Source: Pseudophaeomoniella oleicola
Lineage: Eukaryota > Ascomycota > Eurotiomycetes > Phaeomoniellales > Phaeomoniellaceae
Direction: 5' to 3'
Length of the DNA stretch: 64,000 nt
Assembly: GCA_003868215.1 (NCBI GenBank)
Contig: QWDQ01000003.1
Location: 840,763-904,762, forward strand
The translations under genes and the position numbers were made by a program. Every line of letters begins with the position of its first letter. The stretch's first letter is position 1. Below are positions 31,329-43,071 of the stretch, piece after piece. Below the pieces are notes generated by a model. That model was not told the origin of the DNA, made no database searches, and saw only the letters and a list, made by a program, of their open reading frames with translations.

Positions 31329-33569
31329 ATGGCGAGCCTCGATGCGCCCGATGAAGCGCCTACAACAAATGGGAATGAAGTCCGCTCGGAGGCAGGCTCG
31401 ATACTGGACGATGGGCGATCCAGTAGTTTGAGCGAAATTGAAGACGAGTCTGAGCAAGAAGATCTTGACATAGAAGATGCGCCAGCCTCTCAAAACCTTG
31501 AGGTGGATTCTGAAGCAGAGACAGAAAGATTGGAGCAATCACCTCATACCCCTGGAAGACATACTGCAGGTGCAGTACCATTCGAGAAAAGTCCCAGCAA
31601 ACTGGCCCAAGCCACGTCTGCAGACGACAACGGAGGGCAAGTAGACGAACAATATAGCGATAGTGCGATATCTTCTCCTTTGGCATCGTTAGAGGAACCT
31701 CTAGATCATGAGGATGAAGAACCCCACTCAGATGCAGAACATAGCGCATCAGACGGCGGTGGTGCTAGCCTGGTTCATGGCATCAAGAGAAAGCGAGGAG
31801 AATCAGAAGAGGCACGCGGCCACGTTGACGCAAGTGGAGAGCCTTTGCGAAAACGGACGGGATCTGTTAAAGGCGAGGTTTCCTCGGCGCCACTAACTGA
31901 CGAAGAAAGCGCAGGCGAGGAGCCCGAAGCCATGGATGCCAGTCGTGAATCCACGGTGGGACCCGAACCAATACCAGAGCCAGAAGCTGCCGATGAGGGT
32001 GATGAAGAGCCATTGGAGGCTAAACCAATTACGAAAAAGGCTTTGGAGAACAGACGTGGAAGCAGATTCGCAAAATTGGCCGAGGCTGCAGTGGCCGACG
32101 AAGAGGCAGCTGACGAACATGAAGATGTTGAGGAAGCGGACGTTGCCGGGGAGCCGGAAAATGCGTCAGAGGACGAGCAAGCTGCCGAGGAGATTGATGA
32201 AGCCGAAGCCGAGCGGAAAAACGAAGAAGAATGTATGTTCTTTGATGCGTTCACATTGTGATCGTGCTGACTTTTTCTAGTCGCTAAGAAGATGGTTGCT
32301 ATGGATTCCTTGGTAGAACTGGAAAAGCAATTTGCGATACTACGGGATAAGTGAGTGACCAACCTCTGGGAGATTCGGGTGAGAGGGCTAATGATCTTAG
32401 ACTATACGACGAACGCATCGGGGAAATCAATAAGCAGCTCTTACAACTCAATGGGCCAGAACCCGCAAATGCGGAGTATCTGGAGAAGATGCAAGTAGTC
32501 ATCAAGCATCGTGACGATAAACAGGACTACGAGCATAAGCTACTAGCATTCAAGATCCAATCGCTCAAGACGAAAAGTGTCGCAGAGAGAAGCCAGATTC
32601 ACAGCGCATATTATCAAACTGTGAGGGACATCAGAGAAAGGTATCTCGATTTTGCGAACGAACAATTCTACAAGATCCAGAGAGATCGTTTCAAACCCGA
32701 CGAGAGCTTGCCAAATTATTCGATACCATTCCCGGAACGACGATCACAGCAGATCGCTCAACAAGCCTCTTACAATCGAGAGGTGTCTATCTTGGCTGGC
32801 ATGGCGAAATATGTCGGCTTCCCAGCTGCACCTGAGCTTACTACTGCAAGGCAGAGCGAGATTGATGAGGATTTAGAGAAGATGGGGGTATGTACCCCCT
32901 GTTTTATGAAGTAAATTCCGGCTGACATATCACAAGCTGCCATCACAGCCTGCTCGAGCACCAGCTGCGGCTAATGGGAATACACATCCGAGGCAGTATT
33001 CTGTCACCGCAGAAGAGCAATTTCTTGAACAAACTCCCTGGGCAAATCCTCAACACCCTGTTCATAACCGTGCAAATAGGCAATTTTCTGGTCAGAACAA
33101 CGCAGATACCATATACGCAACTCCCGCCACACAAAAAACGACGATTGATCCGAACGTTACCCATGGATCCGCTTCAACAATTCCAGAAAATCTTTCAGCG
33201 CAAGCTTCATCGGCGTTGAATACCCCACATGACCAGGACCCTCTTCATGGCTCAGCAGACCGAGGATCTCTGCATCGAATTACAAGCAATGGTCTACCGC
33301 CGAGGGCATCCGTGTCACCTACAGAAACCAGGAAGGTCAGTTCCGTTTTGCAGTACAGGGTGGATGGCAAGAAACAAGCCGAGGATGGTCCAGGTCCTGC
33401 TGTTCATTCGCCTCCGCATTCCAGGAGCATATTTAATTCACCTCACACACTACATAACGCTTCGGCGCAGCATGACTCGTTGAACAGGCACCAGAACTCA
33501 TCACCGCTCACATCGGTGCATTCAGGAATAACAGCAGGTGCGGGATTCAATCGGTTTGGTGCACGTTAA
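31329..33569 (+). CDS. Dep1/Sds3-like subunit of the Rpd3L histone deacetylase complex
   Basis: Chromatin co-repressor subunit. Four exons: 31329-32232, 32281-32350, 32401-32887 and 32937-33569, giving 697 aa. Residues 1-300 are strongly acidic and Ser-rich (Asp/Glu runs), as in Dep1. The Sds3-like helical region spans about 300-480: EEFAKKMVAMDSLVELEKQF, then KLYDERIGEINKQLLQLNGP and HRDDKQDYEHKLLAFKIQSL, which is the coiled segment that binds Sin3 and Rpd3 in relatives. The last 210 residues are low-complexity, rich in Ser, Pro, His and Asn. The third acceptor could be AAG 32936 or CAG 32948, both in frame. The 70-nt second exon is inside the conserved domain. Confidence in the family is high, but Dep1 versus Sds3 is less sure; the acidic N-terminus favours Dep1. 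Confidence 0.88.
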
Positions 33570-33887
33570 GATCAAAAGATCCGGATCGGTATTGATTGGA
33601 GTTGGGTTATGATTATCTCAGCTGGTTATAAGAAGATACCCCATACATAGACACGAGCTTGGGAAATGTGCCACTTGGTCGGTCTGGTCGATAGTTCATG
33701 TTCGTCAGCCAGCTTCTGCGACTTTGGGCGATATGTTTATGCTTTTCTCTCCGTTGTATACACTGCAGCTACTCTCTTATGCTGCCCTCAATTGTACAAG
33801 TATCCATGACATGCAATAATCCAATCCATGCATTGATACCAAGAACGCCTTTGCTCCCAGGAAACAACCATTCGGATAAATTCACAG
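33570..33887. other. Convergent 3' intergenic region
   Basis: About 320 bp between the Dep1-like and COA3 stop codons. No gene seen. Confidence 0.6.
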
Positions 33888-34265
33888 TCACCTTGCCCCA
33901 TTTACGCTCACGTTGGGCGTTTTCGGTGGTTGCCTGGGCGCATCAGGTACCTTAACGTCTTCAAATCTTTCTTGCCCAACGGCATTAATCGTAAACGAGT
34001 CTGTTTTTCGATCCGTAGTTAGCACTTTGACAGGTTCGCTTGGGCCGGCATGTCATCCACACGTACAGACACCAATTGTAAATGCGAATATCGCGGCACC
34101 CGTCAACATGTTCTTGAAAAGGTATGGCCGTCGAGCTCTGATGAGCGCCGCACTCTGACTGTAGTCGGGCTTGTAGTAGGAGGATCGCTTGAGACTGAAA
34201 GGTCATTGTTCGTCAGTGTTTGATCTAACTGGCTGAAAGAAAAGAGTGTATACGTACATGCCCAT
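33888..34265 (-). CDS. COA3: Cytochrome c oxidase assembly factor 3 (COA3)
   Basis: Mitochondrial inner-membrane protein that couples Cox1 synthesis to complex IV assembly, with Cox14 and Mss51 in yeast. Three exons on the minus strand: 34265-34258 (8 nt), 34194-34067 and 34000-33888, giving 82 aa. The spliced start is MGILKRSSYYKPDYSQSAAL, followed by the family core IRARRPYLFKNMLTGAAIFA, one transmembrane helix (AIFAFTIGVYSFTI), AVGQERFEDV and a Pro-rich tail VPDAPRQPPKTPN. Introns are 63 and 66 bp, with donors GTACGT and acceptors CAG. The gene would be missed by open-frame scanning because the first exon holds only two and two-thirds codons. It converges on the Dep1-like gene and is divergent from Pta1. 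Confidence 0.9.
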
Positions 34266-35264
34266 GTTGGTCGGTGGTGTCGGTGAAACGAATGTCGTGG
34301 CGACAGGAAATACGATAGATTTGTATAGTCGAGTAGTATAAATGATGCTTCCGCGGATTGTAAATTGTCTCCGGCGTCCCGTAAGATACGGACTGTAAGG
34401 CTTGGCATTGACTTGATGATAAGGAAGAGTTAACAGTTGCTTTTTTATAGTACCCATCACGGTATGAATTTGACTAAGTAGATTACGAGGGTTGCCGATT
34501 TTCAGTGTTCTTGTCAAAGGTTTACAATGTCAGCGTAGCAGCTCAGAGCTGTACTGACGAAAGGGTTGTCTCCTGAGGATCATAACTGGGAGCGCTACTG
34601 TGGTTATGGGAGCTTTCTGTAGTAATGGAGATAGCACAGACGGATCAGCATACCCTTGATCTTTCAATGGAATTTCACAAAACACATCTGATAGTCTGTA
34701 CCTCATAAATGACATATAATTGATTTCTTTGTAAGGTATATTCAACTTGAAGCCCTCATAATGGTCCCGTTTGTTCTTAAGGCGGCATCAATTGAGGATG
34801 AAAAGTAGCGTGAGGTTGAAAGGATAAGGCTTGGCACGTCACGCCCATTATCGTACAGAATTACCTAGTACCTATACCTAACCTACCTAACCTACCTACC
34901 CTACGGAGTCGTGCATAGCTTGGAGATATTGGCGACAAGAGCCAGCAAATCAACATCCGTTACAGTCAATCTGTTGTAGACTTTTAGGAGCTTTGTGAGG
35001 CTTACAGAAAAGGCGCTGGGTTCTTTAGTCCCCCAGCAACCTTGTACCTTGTGTAAAGCAACCCTGTGCTCGCCTTGACCTTATCCTGCGCCATTACGAA
35101 GTGCACACCACCACAGTTACACGATACAACTCTTCTCTTTAGACAAAGCTCAGCTACTACCTTAATTTCTCAGTGCACAAATACCGCGCTACCAGAACTC
35201 AATGTCAACGTGCCTGACATCTGAGAACTGTCTGTGACCGAATCAAGCTTGCCCTGTGCGCGAC
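34266..35264. promoter_or_regulatory. Divergent promoter region, COA3 / Pta1
   Basis: 1 kb between divergent ATGs. Contains a CCTA/CCTACC tract at about 34863-34903. No gene seen. Confidence 0.55.
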
Positions 35265-37613
35265 ATGGCACAGCTCGCTGCGACAGTGGAAGAGCAGCTC
35301 AAACAGTTAGATTCTGCCCGACAGCTGGTTCTCGGAGATGCACACTTCTATGCGCAAATTGTAGCTGGCGTATTACCTCTCATCGGGCCACCAGCAAAGT
35401 TAGAACTCAAAAGATGGGGTGCAGATTTCCTTGCGGAAGCATTCGCCAACCCTACCTGGGCCGCAGCTGAGAAGGAGAAGGAATGTGTAGGAGTACTACC
35501 CACATTACGAGGTTGGCTGGAGGTGGCAGATGAGGACCAGTCGGTAGTGAAGAGCGCCATACAGGCTGTAGCCAGTATCTACGCGCTTGTCTTTCGAAGA
35601 GTGTAAGACCCCCGTTCCAGCTAAAGAGGCTTTCAGAATATATTGGTCATGAGATGGCCTTGCATACATCGATGCGTGACTAGCTCAAGTTCTGTACCCG
35701 GCTAACTCGATCACAGTATCTCGCACCCCGAGGAGGCAAATGTCTGGGAGAACATGACCGCTATCAAGTCCAACATATTTAGACGTATGGACGGTGCACC
35801 GACCGGTATCCGTATTTGTTGCATCAAATTTGTACAAAAGGTCGTTCAGGTGCAGACTGCCGGGATAATAGCGGATCCGCGACGGCCGGAACAAAATGAG
35901 ACATCGATATCTCTGGTCCCTAGAAATCACCCCCTACTCCCTCTTCCAAATCTCGAAGCCGAAGCGTCAGGATTACTCGATAGGCTCCTGGATGTCTTCC
36001 ATCAGAATTCAAGCGACGCTATCCTTGTTAATGCTACACTGAACTGCGTGGCTGTATTGATCAAGACCAGGCCAGCGGTCGCAAACAAGATCATCTCTGT
36101 CATATTAAACTATAACCCTCTAAAACTGGCTAATTCGCCGATGACACCGGCATTGAAGGTATCCTTGAAGTCTATGGAGCGGACGACGAGGGCCGTGCTT
36201 AGGAATATCAACAAGTCAACCCCCAGCGGTCCGCTAGCTGGCAAGATAGATGCATATCTCGTCAGACTTCAACAATCCCGAAACGCCGTATTCGCTGATG
36301 CTGCATCCCTCAAGCGGTCTGCACCCAGTGAGCCTACGGATGGGTTGGATAACTCGAAGAGAGCAAGGCTGGCAGAAGGTCCATCGTATCCTCCCATGCC
36401 ACCTCCGCCAAACACTTTGGCTCAACTTTTTACCTTGACCCAAGATCAAGCATTGGGCACCTTCGATGTCAAGGTGCTACCCCTTGATCTTGTCGCTACG
36501 ATCAGTTCGGCCATCTTGTCATATGTTGACCAGGCAGCGATGGATCGAGCCATCATCGAAGTCAAGTCACGTTACGACCTGCTCCAAAAACAAGCCCAAG
36601 CCAGCGCTGTCAAAGCTATAGCAGGACAATTCGGGGCTGAAGACGAAGATGATTATGATCCGGAATACGAACCCGCTGTTCCAGAACCAGAATCTGTTCC
36701 AGTTGCTCTACCTATACCAGATCTTGTTCAACCGGACATAACACTTGGTCCGTACGAATTACCGAAACCGCCGCCTTTGACGGAAGAGCAGGTCTCGCTG
36801 GTTGCTAAACAGACCGTCGATAGAGTATTATCTTTGGTGTCCTCAGCCGGATCCGCGCCTAACACTAGGAAGCTTGGCTTTAACCGTCTCGCTGCAAGTA
36901 ATGACGACCGTGACGCATGGATGACTATGATGATACGATTAGCTACACGCGCCCCCAGCGGCTTGAACGGATTGGTAGAGGATTCAGACACCGTTGATGA
37001 TCAGCTGATCAAACAGGAGAACGACGTTGATACGCCGTCAATAGCCAACGGCATACGCACAACATTGTTCCAATTTATCCTGGGCGACTTTCGATCTCGT
37101 CTCAACCTTGCCATATCATGGTTGAACGAAGAATGGTATGCGGAGAAAGTTGTTACGAAAAATGAAACTCCAACCGAAACCACTTCTGCACTGCCAGTAT
37201 ATACACACTACTCAGCCCTCTTCCTCCGCACAATCTTGCCCTATCTTGACGCTCGCTCTCAGCAAGATACACGACTCCTCATCCGCTTCCTCTCCGAAAT
37301 CCCCTCGATATCGAACGAGATTCTCAAACTCGTCGAAAGACTCGCAGACGACCCCGAACGTGTCACAATGTGCTTGATGGCGCTTCAGTATTTAATTATG
37401 ACGAGACCACCAGCCAGAGAACAGTGCCTGGAATCTGTGGAGAGATTGTGGAGGGACAACGGAGAGGCGAAGCAGGTAGCTACCAAGGTGCTCACAAGAT
37501 GGAAACCTGACGTCCTTCGGGATGCAACGGAGGACATCAAAGTCGAGCAGCAGCAGCAGCAGGAGCAGCAACCCCAACCGCCAACCCCAATCCCAACAGA
37601 AGCCGTCTCATGA
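35265..37613 (+). CDS. PTA1: Symplekin/Pta1 subunit of the cleavage and polyadenylation factor
   Basis: Scaffold of the mRNA 3'-end processing complex. Two exons, 35265-35602 and 35717-37613, over a 114-bp intron, giving 744 aa. The N-terminal HEAT-like helices hold the Symplekin/Pta1 domain (about residues 60-330): SAIQAVASIYALVFRRVISH at the splice, then GAPTGIRICCIKFVQKVVQV, NHPLLPLPNLEAEASGLLDR and DAILVNATLNCVAVLIKTRP. A predicted disordered acidic segment (about 400-450) leads into a second helical region with ILPYLDARSQQDTRLLIRFL. The C-terminus ends in a Gln-rich run encoded by a CAG repeat (37551-37567). ATG 35265 is preferred over the GTG frame edge at 35256. Confidence 0.9.
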
Positions 37614-38255
37614 AAATGAAAAGGTCTACGATTTAAACCGACCAACAAAAGTCAGAGGAAAGTTTGTACTACTAGTTTATGAATCAAAGAAAGCGCCCGC
37701 CCCCCCATTTCGTCTCTAAAAAGTAGGAAGTAGTAATAGTAGTAGGTACTTCTTTTTATCCTAATTACTAAATCCCCATCAAATCAAAAAAGAAATTATG
37801 TCTTCTCTTCTCTTCTCTTCTTTTTCCCCGGGTACTAGCTATTCTCTCTCTTCTCTCATCTTTTTTTAGGAAGAGAGAGAAGTATATGTTCGAAACACAA
37901 ACGCAGATATATATATATATATATATACCTGCAGCGTATTCTACAATAAAAAAATTTTTTTTTTCAGCATCTTGGATTACTTATATATATATATATATAT
38001 CATCGGAACATGTAAGAAAGGTAGGTAGCTAGAGCTAGGTAAGGTAGGTAGGTAAGGTAGGAAATGTGATGTAGTGTAATGTGCGTGTGCGTGTCTATAT
38101 AGGGAGGGGAGGGAAAGGGGTGGTCTGTTCATCGGTGTAATTTGAAAGAAAATTCTTGTTATGTATATATGTATATACGTACCTATATTGATACACAAGA
38201 GAGAGAGAGAGAGAGATAAAATCTAGTTACATGTAATTTCTACGATCTTTAGAAT
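37614..38255. other. Convergent 3' region with dense microsatellites
   Basis: 3' flanks of Pta1 and threonine aldolase. Holds (AT)n at 37907-37927 and 37983-38000, GGTA/TAGG repeats at about 38020-38060 and (GA)n at 38197-38216. No gene seen. Confidence 0.7.
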
Positions 38256-39659
38256 CTATCGATAATGCGAAACAAGTCCGACCCTTTCCTCTTTTACTTC
38301 CTCTTGCTCTCTACTACTACTAACGTCGGCAAACACGTCCCGGAAAGCCGCCTCAAGCCCCTCGACCGCCTCATCGCAAATCTGATAATGCACGACGATC
38401 CGACCCCCACCGAAGATCTGCACGCCGTGCCGTTTCGCGGCGTCGACGAGGGCGTCGGAATCGACGCGTGAACCCTCGAGGTCGAGGAAGATCATGTTCG
38501 TTTCGACGGGGCGGGCGAGACGGCCGCCGAGCTCGGCCCAGGATGAGGACAGCGATTTGGCGCGCGCGTGCGTGGCGCGGAGCAGGCCGCCTTCGCCGTT
38601 GGGGCCGTGGCCGAAGGCTTCGAGGACGGCGACGCGGGCGGCCGAGGTGATGAGGCCGGCTTGGCGGATGCCGCCGCCGAGGGATTTGCGGATCCAGCGG
38701 CAGTGGGTGATTAAGGGGGTGGAGCCGACGATGATGCTGCCGATGGGCGCGGCGAGGCCTTTGCTGAAGCAGAGTTGGGCGGTGTCGAAGTGGGAGAGGA
38801 AATCGGGGAGGGAGCCGGCTCCGGAGGCGACGACTTCCCAGAGGCGGGCACCGTCGAGGTGCATCTTGATGTTGTGGGAGCGGGCGAATTCGGAGATTTT
38901 GGCGACTTCTGACAGCGGCGTTACGGTTCCGTTGAGCGTGTTCTCAAGCGAGATGACTTTGGTGGGGGCTGTGTGGATGTTGTCACCGAGGATGACGTGC
39001 TTCTTGATGTCGGAGAGGGTGAGGTAGAGACCGTTGGACGGGATGATGCCGTTGATCTGCGCCTGAGAGATCATGGCACAGCCGCCGGCTTCATACTGGA
39101 TGATGTGGGAGAGGTGGTGGCACAGGATACTGTGTGGAGGTTGGGTGAGGAGACTACGAAGAGCAACCTGGTTGCCCATGGTACCGGACATGACGAGGAG
39201 CGAGGCCTCTTTACCGGTCAGCTCGGCGATGAATGCCTCGAAATCATTGGTCGTGGGATCCTCGCGGTACACATCATCCATCAGCGTCGTCTGCTCGATA
39301 GCCCGAAGCATCGACAATGTTGGCGTTGTGATGGTGTCAGACCGGAAGTCGTAGGCGGCGGTTCCTGGGCCGAGCCATGATTTTGAAATGTGATCGAGCG
39401 GCGTAGATGTCGGTAGGGCAGAAGAGTGAGATGTGTGCTCCTCCAATGAAGGGTTGGAAATACTTCCCATGTTGTTTAGGGAGGTAGATATTGACCTGGC
39501 AAGACAAAGTGAAGATGTAGAGACCGGTGTTCGAGATAGTCTGACCCTGCTGACAGTGGTATACCTGCTCTTCCAACAACACTTTCCCACAGACGAAGGA
39601 GGACTCTCGAGCAACAAATTCGACAGATTGATATATCTCAATGCTGCTCTATGACTCAT
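38256..39659 (-). CDS. L-threonine aldolase (low-specificity, PLP-dependent)
   Basis: Splits threonine or allo-threonine to glycine and acetaldehyde (Gly1 family). Intronless. From ATG 39659 it has 467 aa; the frame is open further up to 39728, but those 23 codons are Lys-rich and unlike the family. Residues 1-63 are rich in Ser, Arg and hydrophobics with no acidic residue in the first part, as in a mitochondrial presequence; a second ATG (MGSISNPSLEEH, 39470) would give a cytosolic form. The core runs AYDFRSDTITTPT to the end, with VMSGTMGNQVALR, the DGARLWE motif, and the PLP lysine Lys300 in LCFSKGLAAPIG. Also present: RWIRKSLGGGIRQAGLITSA. The 3' half is unusually GC-rich for the window. 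Confidence 0.93.
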   Translation of the reverse strand: MSHRAALRYINLSNLLLESPPSSVGKCCWKSRYTTVSRVRLSRTPVSTSSLCLARSISTSLNNMGSISNPSLEEHTSHSSALPTSTPLDHISKSWLGPGTAAYDFRSDTITTPTLSMLRAIEQTTLMDDVYREDPTTNDFEAFIAELTGKEASLLVMSGTMGNQVALRSLLTQPPHSILCHHLSHIIQYEAGGCAMISQAQINGIIPSNGLYLTLSDIKKHVILGDNIHTAPTKVISLENTLNGTVTPLSEVAKISEFARSHNIKMHLDGARLWEVVASGAGSLPDFLSHFDTAQLCFSKGLAAPIGSIIVGSTPLITHCRWIRKSLGGGIRQAGLITSAARVAVLEAFGHGPNGEGGLLRATHARAKSLSSSWAELGGRLARPVETNMIFLDLEGSRVDSDALVDAAKRHGVQIFGGGRIVVHYQICDEAVEGLEAAFRDVFADVSSSREQEEVKEERVGLVSHYR

Positions 39660-40388
39660 ATCAAGCACAAGGGCTGAATATAATTTTTCGGTTTTTTTCT
39701 TTCTTTTTGGATAATACAACAACAGCAACCACCTGTTGTGCCGTCACGCCACAAATCGTCCTTCAATGGAGTCCACCCGTGGCTTACAGTTAAAATCTCC
39801 ACAGCACAAACAATGACTGTTGGAAGGTATCAAAGACAGTGATATCAAAAACTCGATATCTTCCAGTCTCTTCACGTCACCTACGATCTTGTTAATGGTG
39901 ATCGAATGCTCCAGAGAATGTGAGATGCAACATGTGCCAGAGTCGTATCTCTGTGGCGGGGCTAATGATTACTCGTCTCCCTTCATATACCCGATTAGGT
40001 AGGTGAGAACGCTATCAGATATCCACCGTCAGTTCGATGAGAAGAGAGCTTCTATTGTCCATTGACGACATTGACTATGCAGGACATGGAACACAGTCAG
40101 CCTCTCCGTCAGAAAGAGACCATGGCAGGCTGCTGTAGTACGATCGAGGAACAAAAAAAGATCAAACATATTAAAATCACGCCTGCATTACAATTCCAAG
40201 TCCAGGCAATCGACCCAGCCGAATTATACTTGATCAGATTCAACCTCTTTCGGTCTGGATATTGATTTACATTTAACCTAATCTTCCCCTGCATAAAGAC
40301 AGCGCCTGATATGGAAGCTAACAGAATAAATAATACATTTCGATGATTGCAGATGACAGTGAAGAAGAAAACGGCAAACAGCCCTTCG
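39660..40388. other. Intergenic, promoter of threonine aldolase and 3' flank of the Zn2Cys6 gene
   Basis: About 730 bp between two minus-strand genes. No gene seen. Confidence 0.6.
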
Positions 40389-43071
40389 CTATGTCCACTC
40401 CAGTCCATCCAAGCCCTTTATGTCGGTCATCATATCTAGATCCAAAGCAAATCCACTGCTCTCCCCTTGGGCTGTACTGCCGCTGGTATTGTATTCAAAA
40501 TCCTTCATAGCCATCGCAGTACTGGGGGGTGATATAGGTCCTTCACTGTTTGCGGGCATGACAATCCCATCAAAGAAATCGATATCCATTGCTTCATCGA
40601 AATTCAGGAAGGTATGCGTGGTACTGGTCGTGTGATCTGCAGTAGCAAAGTCTTTGGTCTGGATCAACGGAGACGAGTCCAAGTCAACGAAAGGCGGTAG
40701 CGAATCGGAGTCCACTGTGAAGGAGCTGTGGCTAGAAGCTGGAGTGGTCTCGTTGATGAAATCGATGGATTCCGAGAACGGCACTGCCGCTGGGGTGCTG
40801 TCGAGGTCAGGGGGTGGAGTGAGCGTGGACACAATGGGTTGCGGCTGTGCTTCTGCACGGGGAATTGTCGGCTGCTTCTGCATACCCGATCCTCCGGAGA
40901 GACTTGGAAAATGCAAGTTTGCTTTGTGGATGGCAGCGCCCAAAAAGACAGTTGCGGCATCGGCTGATGCATAAATCTCCCGAAGCCGCATCAGGACTTG
41001 CATGCACTGATAGAATCGACAGAGGCTGGCAGTCCTGATACTTTCGTCCGAGGATCTGATATCTAAGAGGTGGATGAGAACCGCGGGGAGCAGCACTGTC
41101 ACCCCGACCGTCGGTAAGAATCTGATCAGGTCCCTCGACTGTAGTTGTTGAGCAATGTCCGTGATGCCCACAGCAGCGTCTCGGACCTTCACTCGAGAGA
41201 GATTGGCAACATCGTAGTTGAAGGTTGGCGTCGGGTTTGCGGATAAGACATGTGGTCGGTGCAAAGCACTCACAGTCGTCAAGTATACCATTTTGAGCAA
41301 CGCACGATGCAGAAAAAGGACTCGCCCGTCCTCATCAGGAGATGCCCATGGATCATATCTCGCCTCCGAGGCCAAACTTTTGTGCCATCTCTCCAGCTCC
41401 GAATCGCATGACTGCAGGTCTTCAAACTCGTTATCGCCTCTCCGAGGGACAAGCGTAATTGATGAGATATGTGAATTACCTTGTTTTGAACCCGAGATTG
41501 AATATTGTGTTGAGAGGACGTCACTTATTGACCGACACAGTTTAGCCTGTTCAATACACAGGACCGCTAGCTGCGTCAACTGTCCCCGGCTTCTCAGTAC
41601 TGTGCAACCGCCAAGCTCGTTGACCACTTCCTCTGGAAATGGTGCGGTGTCAAAGTCCCCCAGCGAAAGCATAGGCACATCACAATCTTCATTTTGCACT
41701 CGAGTTGGACGGCGCATTCCAAGCGCTATCAGTCGGTCCCGCATCAGAAGAGACCACCAAATTCTTTTGGAAAGTTTTCTGCTCTCGTGGCTCGAGCCAG
41801 ACCTGGCAGGATTGTGGTGTAGTCCCATCGTGTGAGCGAGAGAGAGACTGACGCCCATCCAATGCCATGTGTCCTTCTGGTCATCCGGCGAATCATACCA
41901 GTACGTCATTAGAAGAAGTGCTTGTACAATGACGATCCTGTCCGTTTCGTAATCAAAATCGTATAGTAGCTACATTCATGGGTCAGCATTACTTCGAGAT
42001 TGCTAGGCGTCGTTACCTACCCGTGGACGCTGGAAAAGCGCTTTTCGAGCTTTCCTCCTGGTGGCAAAGCCGGCAGCTCGTAGGTGATTCATATCCACGA
42101 ATGCGGCCCCGGCAAACATGACTGCCTGGTACAACAGCAGGCTGACGTTACCTTCGGTGGCCTCGTCTTTGCTCAGGACAGTCACCAGGAAATCCCTTAA
42201 ATTTATCGAAGGCATGTAAGGATACACGTATTCCACGAAACAGCGAAGTAGTTCTGTCCGCAACGTTTTGGACGGGATCTGCAAAGCACCTTTCTTCGCC
42301 AGATACTCGACGTCATGGTAATCCAGTCGACGTGGAAGTGGCCTAATGAATCGAGGTAATTTTGTTGAAGTATAGGTGTCCAAACGGTTGATGTGAGGCG
42401 ACACTTGGTGCAGCTGCTTCGGGGTGGGAATAGCCATCGGTATAGGACTTGGCCCCATCGACTGTTGGCTCAAAGAAAGTCGACGGACACGTTCTTGCTG
42501 ACTCATACGATGTCCTTGTGTTTGATCTATGGATATTAGCCGAGCCCGAATTCTCTTGAGAGAACTGACAGATCATGTGCGGGACGTGTAGACTGGAATT
42601 GGTCCCTGTATTGAGCATTTCCACGGACGACGTTGACACATCATGTCCATCCACATCAACGTTCATGTTTTCCAACACCGGGAGCTCGTGGTCGTCTGCC
42701 TGTGAGCTCATTGAATCTCTCCTTCCTGTCCCGAGTGAGATGCTATCCGCAGTGGTGTCTTTCCTTTCGGAACCCTTCTGGGGACGCCTAGAGAGGTTAG
42801 CTACAGCCGAATGCTGTAGGTAACCGGCATACCTTTTCCTCCGTGATTCTACCAGGACACAATCAACCCCATCAAGACGGCAATTGGTACACGGTATGCC
42901 GTTTTCCACGACGTTGCACCTGACCTTCCGGGTGCGGCAGCATGCACAGGCCTTGGATGCTCGGCGCTTCACAGAACGGGTAGGAGCAGTCTGCGATATG
43001 CCGGTCGAAACACGCCCCTTCAGTAGACTGTCTGGTGCGTCGGCCACAGCCGTGGACTTAGCGGTCGCCAT
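40389..43071 (-). CDS. Zn2Cys6 transcription factor with fungal-specific regulatory domain
   Basis: Nuclear transcriptional regulator. Best model has four exons: 43071-42833, 42787-42570, 42526-42021 and 41969-40389, giving 847 aa. Cys42, 45, 52, 61, 64 and 71 form the binuclear zinc cluster (ACACCRTRKVRC, then CTNCRLDGVDC), followed by the basic SRRKR linker. The first intron (45 bp) is a multiple of three and free of stops; it is called from its GTATGC donor, GCTAAC branch and CTCTCTAG acceptor. The second intron's donor is less certain (GTCAGT at 42569 or GTCTAC further upstream). The regulatory domain covers about 260-520, with YVYPYMPSINLRDFL, MTYWYDSPDDQKDTWHW and RIWWSLLMRDRLIALGMRRP. 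The C-terminal 170 residues are Ser/Pro/Asp-rich, a likely activation region. It resembles the cutinase/fatty-acid regulator type (CTF1-like), but that is a weak call. Confidence 0.88.

Noticed and set aside
38468-39380. Long plus-strand frames opposite threonine aldolase
   Set aside because: Antisense shadows caused by the GC-rich coding sequence on the minus strand.
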